DNA of 64,000 nucleotides from Verrucomicrobiota bacterium (GTDB taxonomy: Bacteria; Verrucomicrobiota; Verrucomicrobiia; Limisphaerales; UBA9464): assembly GCA_017309115.1 (NCBI GenBank), contig JAFLEF010000019.1, positions 56,751 through 120,750 of the forward strand. Reading direction: 5' to 3'. Position numbers and translations under genes: made by a program. The notes beneath the pieces are model-generated. The model was not told the DNA's origin and made no database searches. It was given only the letters and a program-made list of their open reading frames with translations. Position 1 is the first letter of the stretch, and each line of letters begins with the position of its first letter. Positions 24,328 through 32,306 of this stretch are shown here, piece by piece.

Positions 24328-25077
24328 CTAGTTTTCGAGGGCCTGGAGGAGATGCCGCATTTCCTCGTCCAGATCGGCGAGGCGGGGGACGGTTTGGGCG
24401 ATCTCCTCGCGGATGAGTTCGCGATAGCGGGCTCGCCACCGGCTCAACCGCATCTTGATGGCGCTGTCGCCCAAGCCGAGTTGCGTGGCGGTTTGGGTGA
24501 GTTCCCCATGGTCACCGCCACCGGCGAGCAGACCTTGGAGCGCTCGAAACAAGTCTCCGTTGCCCGCCTTCTCGGCCTCGGCGCGGAGCTGGAGCAGGGC
24601 ATTGTCCAAGGTGGCAAGCGCCCAGCGCCGATCGAATTCCTGTTCGGGTGTCCGGGAGGTGGAGGGTTCAAACGAACGCCCCTCCTCACTGGCCAGCTCT
24701 TCGAGCGACAGCAAGCGATCACCACCGCCCCGTTTGAGCGCAACGGCGCGGGCGAGTTCATCGGACAGGAACCGCTGGAGAGCGGTGAGGAGGAAGGTCC
24801 GGAAGCGCCCCTTTCCAGGATCGGCGGCGGCAATCGCCCCCCTTTGGAGAAGTCGGGCAAAGAATTCCTGGGTCAGGTCGCGGGCCTGTTCCGGGTCATG
24901 AACACGGCGGCGGACATAGCAGTGTATGGCCGGCCAGTAGGAGCGGCACAGGCTTTCCAGGGCTTGATCGGAAGCGGGTCCTTGGCCGGTCGCATTAAGG
25001 ACGAGGCTCCAATGGGTGGTGGCGAACATTCGGCGGGACGCTGCGTCGTGGGGATTTTGGAGCCGATCCACTTCCAT
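24328..25077 (-). CDS. ECF-type RNA polymerase sigma factor
   Basis: This protein has 249 residues; an in-frame ATG at 25029 (MFATTHWSLV) is an alternative start, close to the conserved beginning of the family. Region 2 is at about 40-85 (LCRSYWPAIHCYVRRR, ARDLTQEFFARLL) and region 4 near the C-terminus at 195-235 (LTQTATQLGLGDSAIKMRLSRWRARY). The THWSLV opening and the loop between regions are typical of the Planctomycete/Verrucomicrobia ECF groups encoded next to WD40 Ser/Thr kinases; no anti-sigma factor is present, consistent with control by phosphorylation. It is in the same orientation as, and 231 nt ahead of, the kinase ATG. Its own upstream region lacks the bipartite element, so it is not obviously autoregulated through it. 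Confidence 0.88.
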   Translation of the reverse strand: MEVDRLQNPHDAASRRMFATTHWSLVLNATGQGPASDQALESLCRSYWPAIHCYVRRRVHDPEQARDLTQEFFARLLQRGAIAAADPGKGRFRTFLLTALQRFLSDELARAVALKRGGGDRLLSLEELASEEGRSFEPSTSRTPEQEFDRRWALATLDNALLQLRAEAEKAGNGDLFRALQGLLAGGGDHGELTQTATQLGLGDSAIKMRLSRWRARYRELIREEIAQTVPRLADLDEEMRHLLQALEN

Positions 25078-25343
25078 AGCTTGGCCCTAATTCATTGATA
25101 CCGAGGGGAATCTTAAAACGGGCCTGAACAGGAGTGGAGCGGGTGGCTCTGACCTTCCTGATACTGCCACTGAGTATTAGCGGACTCTTACGCTAACCTA
25201 GGAACGAGCGCTAGCTCGGATATTTCGCACTTCAAGGATGCGAAGGGCTCGGGAAGCTGGGTGCTCCCTCGCAACTGGGGATTCGACCGATCCCGCTGGT
25301 TTGGAAACGAGATCGGGAACCGGAAGACTTTCCCGGGATCGCT

Positions 25344-25874
25344 TTAGAACTGGGACTCCTTGTCCTTGAAGAGCACGTTGAATGTGGTGAGGGAGCCGTA
25401 GCAGCGGGTGATATACTGCTGCCAATCAAATTTCTCCGCGCTGGTCAGTACTTCACTCGCGTTAATCTTCTGTTCCAAGACTCGGAGGTTGTTACGAACC
25501 ATGACGATCTTGTGAAAGAAGGTTTCGAGGTCCACCTCCTTGGTAGTCAGGGTTGGATCCTTCGGGTGCAGGACCAGTTTCCCGTCCCGCCAGCGGTTGG
25601 CGAGTTCGGTGATGTCGAGATCGGGTTTGGCCAAGCCCAGGTGGAGGGCGACGGCTTCGACCGTTTGCTCGATCAGCGATTTCAGCGGGATGGGTAGGGC
25701 GGTGAGGGAAGCCTGGGCTTCGGCGGGAACCAAGCCGCTGGCCTCGGGATCGACCGGTCGCCGGCCATCGGAAAAGACGACTTCAGCAGCGTGTTCGGTG
25801 ATGGCTTTGACGGTTCCCGACCCGTATTGCGGGTGGATGACCGCCATGCCGAGGTGAAGTTCGGCGAGTTTCAT
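25344..25874 (-). CDS. Conserved protein with CarD/TRCF-like N-terminal segment
   Basis: This protein has 176 residues. The first 60 residues ([29 protein letters not shown]) resemble the small beta-barrel of CarD/CdnL/TRCF-type RNA-polymerase-interacting domains or related SH3-like barrels. The rest ([59 protein letters not shown]) is helical and unlike CarD. No transmembrane segment or signal is present, so it is cytoplasmic. It is followed on the same strand, after the gap seen here in transcription order, by no partner; the 94-residue gene at 25922 lies just upstream (47 nt) and may share its transcript. The function is unknown and the CarD resemblance is weak. Confidence 0.6.
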   Translation of the reverse strand: MKLAELHLGMAVIHPQYGSGTVKAITEHAAEVVFSDGRRPVDPEASGLVPAEAQASLTALPIPLKSLIEQTVEAVALHLGLAKPDLDITELANRWRDGKLVLHPKDPTLTTKEVDLETFFHKIVMVRNNLRVLEQKINASEVLTSAEKFDWQQYITRCYGSLTTFNVLFKDKESQF

Positions 25875-25921
25875 GGGGGAAGGGTGCGGGGAAGGCCAGC
25901 TGGCGACGAAAATCGGAGCGG

Positions 25922-26206
25922 TCAGTTCTGCGGTGAATCCGGCCGGCGCAGTCCCACTTCGTGGGCAATGTCGTCGAATTCCTGGGAGCTGACCTCGTGA
26001 AGCTGTTTGCCGCGGCGAGCCAGCTTCTCGTTGATCTTCATGGCTTTCTCCGTCATCGCCTCATGCGTTTCCTGGGTCCCGCCCACCAGGGCGAAGTTGG
26101 GACCGGTGGTCACCCGCTTATGGCCGTCGGAGTCGAGACCGACGCCGAGGAGGACGGCTGGAGGTGATTTTGGTTTCCGTGCGGAGGGCTTCGGAGATTT
26201 CCCCAT
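25922..26206 (-). CDS. Small conserved hypothetical protein
   Basis: This protein has 94 residues from an ATG at 26206. It starts with a basic, Pro/Lys-rich tail ([16 protein letters not shown]) and continues with [40 protein letters not shown] and a helical end ([18 protein letters not shown]). There is no signal peptide and no membrane helix. The combination of a basic tail and a small globular part suggests a nucleic-acid- or protein-binding role, but I recognise no domain. It lies 47 nt upstream of the 176-residue gene at 25344 on the same strand, so the two may form an operon. Confidence 0.6.
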   Translation of the reverse strand: MGKSPKPSARKPKSPPAVLLGVGLDSDGHKRVTTGPNFALVGGTQETHEAMTEKAMKINEKLARRGKQLHEVSSQEFDDIAHEVGLRRPDSPQN

Positions 26207-26315
26207 GAGCGAAGGTTACGGAGGAGTCGTTCTGGGGCAAGCGGAACCCTTTGATAAGGTTGGGAATGGAATGGCCTTGCCCAGTCAAGTGAGAATTTGC
26301 TAACCCTTGCGGGTC

Positions 26316-27071
26316 ATGGCAGCCATTGGGCGGTTCCAAAAAGGGGACGAAATCTTTTATGCCAAAGTAGTCGACGGCGAATTGTTTAAGCTGATCGGCG
26401 ACGTTTTTGGCTCCCCATCGTTTGAAAAGAAGCCAACTGCCCTCAAGGGGGTTAAGACCCTCGTGCCTGTGGTGCCTTCCAAGGTCATCGCGGTCGGGCT
26501 CAACTACGCGGATCATGCCCGGGAAACCGGGAAGCCGCTGCCGAAGGAGCCTCTTTTCTGGCTGAAGGCTCCGACTTCTCTGATTCCTGATGGCGCCAAG
26601 ATTGAGGTTCCCTTCGGAACCCACCGTACTGATTTCGAAGCCGAGTTGGCCGTCGTGATTGGCCGGCGCATGCGCAATGTCACTCCCGCCGCGGCGGCCC
26701 GATACATCTTTGGCTACACGGCCGCGCAGGACGTTACCGACCGGACCATTCAAGGTGCGGAAAGCCAATGGGCCCGGGCCAAGTCCTTCGACACGTTCAC
26801 GCCCCTCGGACCGTACATCGAAACGAAGATCGATCCGCATGATCTGAACATCCAGTTGTTCCAGAACGGTCAATTGCGCCAGAACAGCAATACCAGTCAG
26901 CTGATCTTCAATTGCTTCGATATCGTCAGCTTTGTCTCCACCAACATGACGATGCTGCCAGGTGACGTCATCCTCACTGGGACTCCCAGTGGCATTGGTC
27001 CCATTGAATCGGGTGATCGGCTTGAGGTCCGCATTCAGGGACTCGCGCCATTGGTCAATACGGTTAAGTAA
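26316..27071 (+). CDS. Fumarylacetoacetate hydrolase (FAH) family protein
   Basis: This protein has 251 residues from the ATG at 26316 (a TTG nine bases earlier is possible). The FAH fold is clear: VIAVGLNYADHARETG, PLFWLKAPTSLIPDG, the metal-binding DFEAELAVVIGRRMRNV with the E-x-E pair, YIFGYTAAQDVTDRTIQ and the closing GDVILTGTPSGIGPIESGD. Length fits the short FahA/HpcE-like hydrolases that cleave acylpyruvates or decarboxylate oxo-diacids such as oxaloacetate with Mg2+. The gene stands alone between divergent and convergent neighbours, so no pathway can be read from context. The substrate cannot be decided from the sequence. Confidence 0.88.
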   Translation: MAAIGRFQKGDEIFYAKVVDGELFKLIGDVFGSPSFEKKPTALKGVKTLVPVVPSKVIAVGLNYADHARETGKPLPKEPLFWLKAPTSLIPDGAKIEVPFGTHRTDFEAELAVVIGRRMRNVTPAAAARYIFGYTAAQDVTDRTIQGAESQWARAKSFDTFTPLGPYIETKIDPHDLNIQLFQNGQLRQNSNTSQLIFNCFDIVSFVSTNMTMLPGDVILTGTPSGIGPIESGDRLEVRIQGLAPLVNTVK

Positions 27072-27136
27072 GCGAGCCAAGGCGGAGTCCGGAGGGAGAC
27101 ACCCCCGGGGTGACTTTGGCTTTAGCCGGTTCAGGC

Positions 27137-29851
27137 CTAAACCATCTGCTGGCCGCCGCCGTCATAGCCCTGGCCGTCCAGGTCGATCAGAATGTCCCGG
27201 GGTTCAGCACCCTTGCTGGGACCCACCACTCCGCGGTCTTCGAGGGTATCCAAGAGCCGGGCGGCTCGTCCGTAGCCGATTTTGAGGCGGCGCTGCAGCA
27301 AGGACGTACTGGCCTTCTTTTCGGATCGGATAATGTCCATGGCCTTCTCGATCAGCGCCTCATCCTCATCACTTAGGCCGTCCTCTTCCGCATCGGGATC
27401 AAACGTCATTGAGCCCGCGCTGCTGGGCACCTTCTGCAGGGCGCTGTGGATTTCGACGTCGTAACTCGGTTTGCCCTGACGCGCGATGAACTCGACCACC
27501 TGTTCGATCTCCTGATCGGTAATTAGAGCGCCCTGGGCCCGATTCAACTTCGCGCTGCCCGGCGGCAAATACAGCATGTCGCCTTTGCCGAGGAGTTTGT
27601 CGGCGCCCATTTGGTCCAGGATCGTGCGGGAATCGACCTTACTGGCGACTTGGAAGGCGATCCGGGCGGGGATGTTGGCTTTGATTACGCCGGTGATGAC
27701 GTCGACGGAAGGTCGTTGGGTCGCGACAATGCAGTGAATGCCGGCGGCGCGAGCCATCTGAGTAATTCGGGCGATGGCCATTTCGACATCGGCCGGGGCC
27801 ACCAACATCAGATCCGCCAGTTCGTCGATAATGACCACGATGTAGGACAGCTTTTCGGGAATGATGATGTCCTCATCCCGGGGAACCACGATCTCCTCGT
27901 CCACCTCCACGGCGAACCCTTCTGCGCCGGCTTCGACCTTCTCCTTCTTCTGCAAGAGCGGCAGCTCCGCTTGTTTCTCCACCGGCGGCTTTTCCTTGGG
28001 CCGTTCGTTGAAGGCTTTGACGTTGCGAACGCCGACCTTGGCAAAGATCTGATATCGCTTCTCCATTTCGTTCACGACCCAGCGAAGAGCGAGAATGACC
28101 TTCTTGGGATCGGTCACTACTGGGACGACGAGATGGGGTAGGGCATTGTACTGCTGAAGTTCGACCACCTTGGGATCGATCATCACGAACCGGAGTTGAT
28201 CCGGGCTGAACCGGTACAGCAGCGAAGCAACGATAGTGTTAATGCACACTGACTTTCCGGAGCCCGTGCTGCCGGCTATCAGGACGTGGGGCATGTCGGC
28301 TAAATCGGCGATGACCGGTTGACCATAGACATCCTTGCCGAGGGCCAGAGGGATTCGCGCCTTCGAGTTCTTCCATTCGTCGGACTCCAGCAGGTCACGC
28401 ATGATGACCTTCGTCTTGACGGCGTTGGGGACTTCCACGCCGACCGAGGATTTGCCGGGAATGGGAGCGAGGACATGGATGCGCTCGGCCTTGAGCGCGG
28501 CGGCAATGTTGTTGGTGAGGGCGTTGATTTTCTCCAGCTTCACTCCTGGCGCCGGGTGCAATTCGTAACGGGTGATCGTGGGACCTCGGGTGATGTCCCC
28601 GGCGGCGACTTCGATGCCGAATTGGGCCAGGGTTTGCACCATAAGCCGGGAATTGGCCATCAACTCCTCCTTGGTCTCCGTGGGGCGGACAGAGAGGTCG
28701 GGCAGGTGCAACAAATCCATCGGCGGAAGCTGGTAGTTTCCGATGATGGGCGTGCTGGCGACGGTGATCGGCTTGGCCCGACGGGTCTGGAGTTTGCCGC
28801 GCGGAGGAATGACCGGAACCGCGGTGGGTTCGGCGTCTTCATCTGGGGAACTTCCCTCGGGGCCGGGTTCGGTTTCTGGGTCGGAATCAGGAATTGGCGC
28901 GGAGGAGGCCGGCTCCGCTTTGGCGGCGGATTTGCGCCCCAGGACCGCGTCCGAAGCGGAGAAGGGATTCGAGCGGGCGATTTCTTCGGCGGAGATCCGA
29001 GTGCCTTCTCCGGCGGGTTCGGCACCCAGTTTCGAAACACTGTTGTCCTGAAAGCGGGGTTCCGGAACGGGCTTCAAGTCCGCGCCGAGTCCCGAAGGAG
29101 TGGGTTCCTCCTCGTCCTCGTCGTCGGGTTGCGCGGCTTCCGCTTTCGAAACCGGGCGTCCTGCGGCTTCGGCAGCGGCTTGTTCCTCCAGTTTTCGGGT
29201 CTGTCGGGCGAGTCGTTTGGCTTCCTTCTCCAATTGCGCCTGAGTGGCGGCGAGACGCTCTTCTTCATTGCGGGGCTCGTGGGTGAAGGCCTTCTTGACC
29301 ACGGTCCACAGCAGGAAATCGGTGAGGAGTACGAGACTGCCCAGGTACAAAGCTCCGTAGACCAGCGCGGCACCCGTCCGGTTGAGAAAGTAAACGACCA
29401 GCGCCGAGTTCAGCTGGTCCCCCAACAGGCCCCCCGCACTGATCGAATTTCCGCGGGCTCCCAGCGAGGGTAGGTCTGTGCTGAACAAGTCCAGCATCCC
29501 CATCGCTGAGATCAACAGGCCCAGCGCGGCCACCGGGGACTTCCAACTGCGGCGCAGATAGGCCAGAGCCGGAACAAAGCTGGCGAGTCCGAACCCCAAC
29601 AACAGTACGGGCAGCAGGTAGGCCGAGGCCCCCAAACCGAAGAGCAACACATCGGCCAGGGAAGCCCCGAGTCGTCCCAGCAGGTTGTGAATCGGATGAT
29701 TGGGCGGCGACGCATTGGCGGCCAAGTCTGCCCGGTCGTAGGAAAACAGCGCCAGCGTGAGCGCCACCGCTGCCACCAACATGCCCAGACCGGGCAGATC
29801 CCCGGTCCGGACGGACGGTTCAGAAGGAACGGCGGCTTTGACACGCGGCAT
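27137..29851 (-). CDS. ftsK: FtsK/SpoIIIE DNA translocase
   Basis: This protein has 904 residues from the ATG at 29851 (MPRVKAAVPSEP); the frame is open further upstream without a credible start. Four or so membrane helices fill residues 18-200 (LGMLVAAVALTLALF, ASAYLLPVLLLGFGLASF, VAALGLLISAMG, ALVYGALYLGSLVLL). An acidic, Pro-rich linker follows (about 220-400), then the motor domain with TRGPTITRYELHPAPGVK, Walker A AGSTGSGKS near 530, Walker B VVIIDELADLM and HCIVATQRPS. The C-terminal winged-helix gamma domain (LQRRLKIGYGRAARLLDTLEDRG) recognises KOPS-like sites in known members. It pumps chromosomal DNA at the division septum to aid dimer resolution. The linker is short compared with E. 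coli FtsK. Confidence 0.95.
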   Translation of the reverse strand: MPRVKAAVPSEPSVRTGDLPGLGMLVAAVALTLALFSYDRADLAANASPPNHPIHNLLGRLGASLADVLLFGLGASAYLLPVLLLGFGLASFVPALAYLRRSWKSPVAALGLLISAMGMLDLFSTDLPSLGARGNSISAGGLLGDQLNSALVVYFLNRTGAALVYGALYLGSLVLLTDFLLWTVVKKAFTHEPRNEEERLAATQAQLEKEAKRLARQTRKLEEQAAAEAAGRPVSKAEAAQPDDEDEEEPTPSGLGADLKPVPEPRFQDNSVSKLGAEPAGEGTRISAEEIARSNPFSASDAVLGRKSAAKAEPASSAPIPDSDPETEPGPEGSSPDEDAEPTAVPVIPPRGKLQTRRAKPITVASTPIIGNYQLPPMDLLHLPDLSVRPTETKEELMANSRLMVQTLAQFGIEVAAGDITRGPTITRYELHPAPGVKLEKINALTNNIAAALKAERIHVLAPIPGKSSVGVEVPNAVKTKVIMRDLLESDEWKNSKARIPLALGKDVYGQPVIADLADMPHVLIAGSTGSGKSVCINTIVASLLYRFSPDQLRFVMIDPKVVELQQYNALPHLVVPVVTDPKKVILALRWVVNEMEKRYQIFAKVGVRNVKAFNERPKEKPPVEKQAELPLLQKKEKVEAGAEGFAVEVDEEIVVPRDEDIIIPEKLSYIVVIIDELADLMLVAPADVEMAIARITQMARAAGIHCIVATQRPSVDVITGVIKANIPARIAFQVASKVDSRTILDQMGADKLLGKGDMLYLPPGSAKLNRAQGALITDQEIEQVVEFIARQGKPSYDVEIHSALQKVPSSAGSMTFDPDAEEDGLSDEDEALIEKAMDIIRSEKKASTSLLQRRLKIGYGRAARLLDTLEDRGVVGPSKGAEPRDILIDLDGQGYDGGGQQMV

Positions 29852-29985
29852 GGGGAAACGTTCTCCGCCGATCCGCCCGGGTGGCAAGCGGTTTGGGAAC
29901 TTCTGTTGGCAATTCGTTCTGCCCGGCCAGATCCCCCCGGTTCTGGATTGCACCCCAGCGTCGCGGAGCCAACCTCCCGGCAGTC

Positions 29986-30672
29986 ATGGCATTGTTGGAG
30001 ATCATGGATTTGGTGAAGTCATTTCGGGGACCCGATGGCACGGTCCACGAAGTCGTGCGCATTCCCCGATTTACCCTCGAGGCTCGATCCCAAGTGGCTT
30101 TGAGTGGTGCCAGTGGAACCGGAAAAACGACTTTTCTGCACCTGATCGCCGGGATTCTGGCTCCGGATGCTGGATCGGTGCGCTTGGACGGGACCAATCT
30201 GGCTGAGCTTTCCGAATCCGCGCGGGATCGTCTCCGAGCGACGAAGATTGGTTATATCTTCCAGACATTCAATTTGTTGCAGGGGTTTACGGTGTTGGAG
30301 AATGTGTTGCTGGGAATGAGCTTTGGTCCGGGTGCGGATCGGGCGCGGGCGATGTCCCTCCTGGAACGGGTGGGACTGGGCGAGCGGCTCCATCATTTTC
30401 CGCGGCAGCTTTCGACCGGGCAGCAACAGCGGGTGGCGGTCGCTCGGGCCTTGGCGAATCATCCCCAGTTGGTCTTGGCCGACGAACCCACGGGAAATCT
30501 GGATGCCCGAAACGCCCGGGAGGCACTGAAACTGATTCGGGAGGCTTGTACGGAGAATGGAGCGGCGCTCCTGCTGGTGAGTCACGATCGGGACGTTTTG
30601 AATTCGTTTGAGCACACCGCGTCGCTGGGAGAGTTGAATCAAGTCGCATCGCTCCGGGGAGGTGCGCAATGA
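29986..30672 (+). CDS. ABC exporter ATP-binding protein (LolD/MacB type)
   Basis: This protein has 228 residues from the ATG at 29986. All ATPase motifs are present: Walker A SGASGTGKTT, Q-loop in YIFQTFNLLQGF, signature LSTGQQQRVAVARAL, Walker B LVLADEPTGNLD and the switch HD in LLVSHDRDVL. The length and the LxExVLLGM segment fit the family that pairs with FtsX-like permeases to extract lipoproteins or export small molecules by a mechanotransmission mechanism. It overlaps the permease gene by ATGA (30669-30672), so the two are coupled. The signature reads LSTGQ, a common variant of LSGGQ in this family. Confidence 0.92.
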   Translation: MALLEIMDLVKSFRGPDGTVHEVVRIPRFTLEARSQVALSGASGTGKTTFLHLIAGILAPDAGSVRLDGTNLAELSESARDRLRATKIGYIFQTFNLLQGFTVLENVLLGMSFGPGADRARAMSLLERVGLGERLHHFPRQLSTGQQQRVAVARALANHPQLVLADEPTGNLDARNAREALKLIREACTENGAALLLVSHDRDVLNSFEHTASLGELNQVASLRGGAQ

Positions 30673-31871
30673 CTCTTTGGCTGATTGTCCGCCGGAGCCT
30701 TTATCAGCATCTGCTGTCCACCCTCGTCACCGGGGTGTCGATCGCTTTGGCGGGGGGATTGCTGATGTCGGTGTGGGTGGTCAAGAATCAGGCGCACGCG
30801 ACGTTTACCGGTCAGAGTGGGGGTTGGGATGCGGTTTTGGGCGCTCGCGGGGCCAAACTCCAACTGGTGTTGAACGCCATCTTTCACCTAGAAGCGTCAC
30901 CGGGGAACATTCCGTTCGATGATTACGAGGCGATTGGGACCAATCGGGCAGTGGCGGCGGCGGTGCCGATCGCGGTGGGGGACAACTATCGGGGTTACCG
31001 GTTGGTGGGCACATTGACCAACTACTTCGACGTTGAGTTCGCCAAGGCGCAGCGGTTTCAACTCGTCCCGGGAGGACGGATGTTCGAGGACGGGTATCGG
31101 GAGGCTGTGGTAGGCAGTTTTGTGGCGCAAAAGCTGGGTCTCAAGGTGGGCAGTGAGTTTCAGCCTTATCACGGCTTGAACTTTGATCCGAAGACCCAGC
31201 ATGAAGAAGTGTACGTGGTGGTGGGCATTATGGAGCCGTCCAACACGCCGGCAGATCGGGTGATTTGGATACCGCTGGCGGGCTTGCAGAACATGAGCGG
31301 GCATGATGCCGCAGCGGCCAACGACGTCAGCGCGGTGCTCGTCAAGTTGCGCTCTCCCTTGGCCGGGCAGCAATTGGACATGTTGTACAATCGGCAGGGC
31401 AATCGGCTCACGTTTGCCTGGCCGATTGCCAAGCAAATGGCGGATTTGTTCGAGAAATTCGGCTGGTTCGACTCGGTTTTGGAATTGGTGGCTTGGTTGG
31501 TGGCCTTGGTGGCCACCGGCGCCGTGCTGGCGAGTCTCTACAATTCCCTGAACAGCCGACGTCGCGACATTGCCATTTTGCGGGCCTTGGGAGCCCGGCG
31601 ACGCACGGTGTTCTCCGCCATCGTGCTGGAATCTGCGACCATTTCGGCACTGGGCATGGCCGGGGGATTTCTCGTTTATTTCGCCATTCTTTCCGGGGCG
31701 GCTTCGGTGATACGCGCCCAGACCGGAGTCGTGCTCGATCCGTGGCAACCGGCCGCGGTCTGGCTGTGGGCGCCGGCGGCCTTGATTGGCATGGGAGCAC
31801 TGGCGGGCATCCTGCCGGCCCTCAAGGCTTATCGCAGCGAGGTTGCGGATGGGTTGGCTCCGGAATCCTGA
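30669..31871 (+). CDS. FtsX/MacB-type ABC transporter permease
   Basis: This protein has 400 residues. One N-terminal membrane helix (LLSTLVTGVSIALAGGLLMSVWVV), a large periplasmic domain of about 210 residues and three C-terminal helices (LELVAWLVALVATGAVLASLY, ATISALGMAGGFLVYFAIL, AAVWLWAPAALIGMGALAGI) give the 1+3 layout of MacB/LolC/FtsX permeases. The cytoplasmic coupling segment SRRRDIAILRALGARRRTVF between helices 2 and 3 is the usual contact with the ATPase. It is translated with the upstream ATPase through an ATGA overlap. No accessory membrane-fusion or outer-membrane gene is adjacent. The cargo (lipoprotein, peptide or other) is unknown. Confidence 0.88.
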   Translation: MTLWLIVRRSLYQHLLSTLVTGVSIALAGGLLMSVWVVKNQAHATFTGQSGGWDAVLGARGAKLQLVLNAIFHLEASPGNIPFDDYEAIGTNRAVAAAVPIAVGDNYRGYRLVGTLTNYFDVEFAKAQRFQLVPGGRMFEDGYREAVVGSFVAQKLGLKVGSEFQPYHGLNFDPKTQHEEVYVVVGIMEPSNTPADRVIWIPLAGLQNMSGHDAAAANDVSAVLVKLRSPLAGQQLDMLYNRQGNRLTFAWPIAKQMADLFEKFGWFDSVLELVAWLVALVATGAVLASLYNSLNSRRRDIAILRALGARRRTVFSAIVLESATISALGMAGGFLVYFAILSGAASVIRAQTGVVLDPWQPAAVWLWAPAALIGMGALAGILPALKAYRSEVADGLAPES

Positions 31872-31940
31872 GGATGACTCCTGCTCAACTGAAAAACCTT
31901 CTAGGAATCGGGCCCCATTCTTCCTAGGTTGCCCGAACGC

Positions 31941-32237
31941 ATGTCCAAATCGGCCCCAGCGGCGGTGATAAATTCCGGATCAGCTTCGAAGGTTGATCCG
32001 GAGCTGCCGTTTGAGGAGGCGCTGGCCAAACTGGAGTCGATCGTGGAGGGCATGGAAGCAGCTGATTTGCCCCTGGAAACCTTGCTCAAGCAGTTTGAGG
32101 AGGGCGCCCAATTGGCCAAAGTTTGCCAGGTCCGTCTAGCCGCCGCCGAGGTTCGGGTTCGGCAATTGGAGAAAAACCTCGCGGGGGATTGGGAAACGCG
32201 TCCGGTCGATTTGTCCGGATCGGCGGAGGTGGCTTAG
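31941..32237 (+). CDS. xseB: Exodeoxyribonuclease VII small subunit
   Basis: This protein has 98 residues from the ATG at 31941 (a TTG at 31929 is also in frame). The core LPFEEALAKLESIVEGMEAADLP, then LETLLKQFEEGAQLAKVCQ and AAEVRVRQLEK is the two-helix XseB fold with the diagnostic FEEAL.LE.IV..ME pattern. XseB binds XseA to form the single-strand-specific exonuclease VII; xseA is not in this window. It is placed between the ABC exporter and dxs; the xseB-dxs neighbourhood is common in bacteria, where ispA often lies between them but is missing here. A 15-residue Ser/Ala-rich N-terminal extension is unusual. Confidence 0.92.
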   Translation: MSKSAPAAVINSGSASKVDPELPFEEALAKLESIVEGMEAADLPLETLLKQFEEGAQLAKVCQVRLAAAEVRVRQLEKNLAGDWETRPVDLSGSAEVA

Positions 32238-32306
32238 GCCTTCGGAACGGTGCTTGCGGTACCGACCCAACCGGACATTCTTTCGAATCATTCTGTTCAA
32301 CAACGC

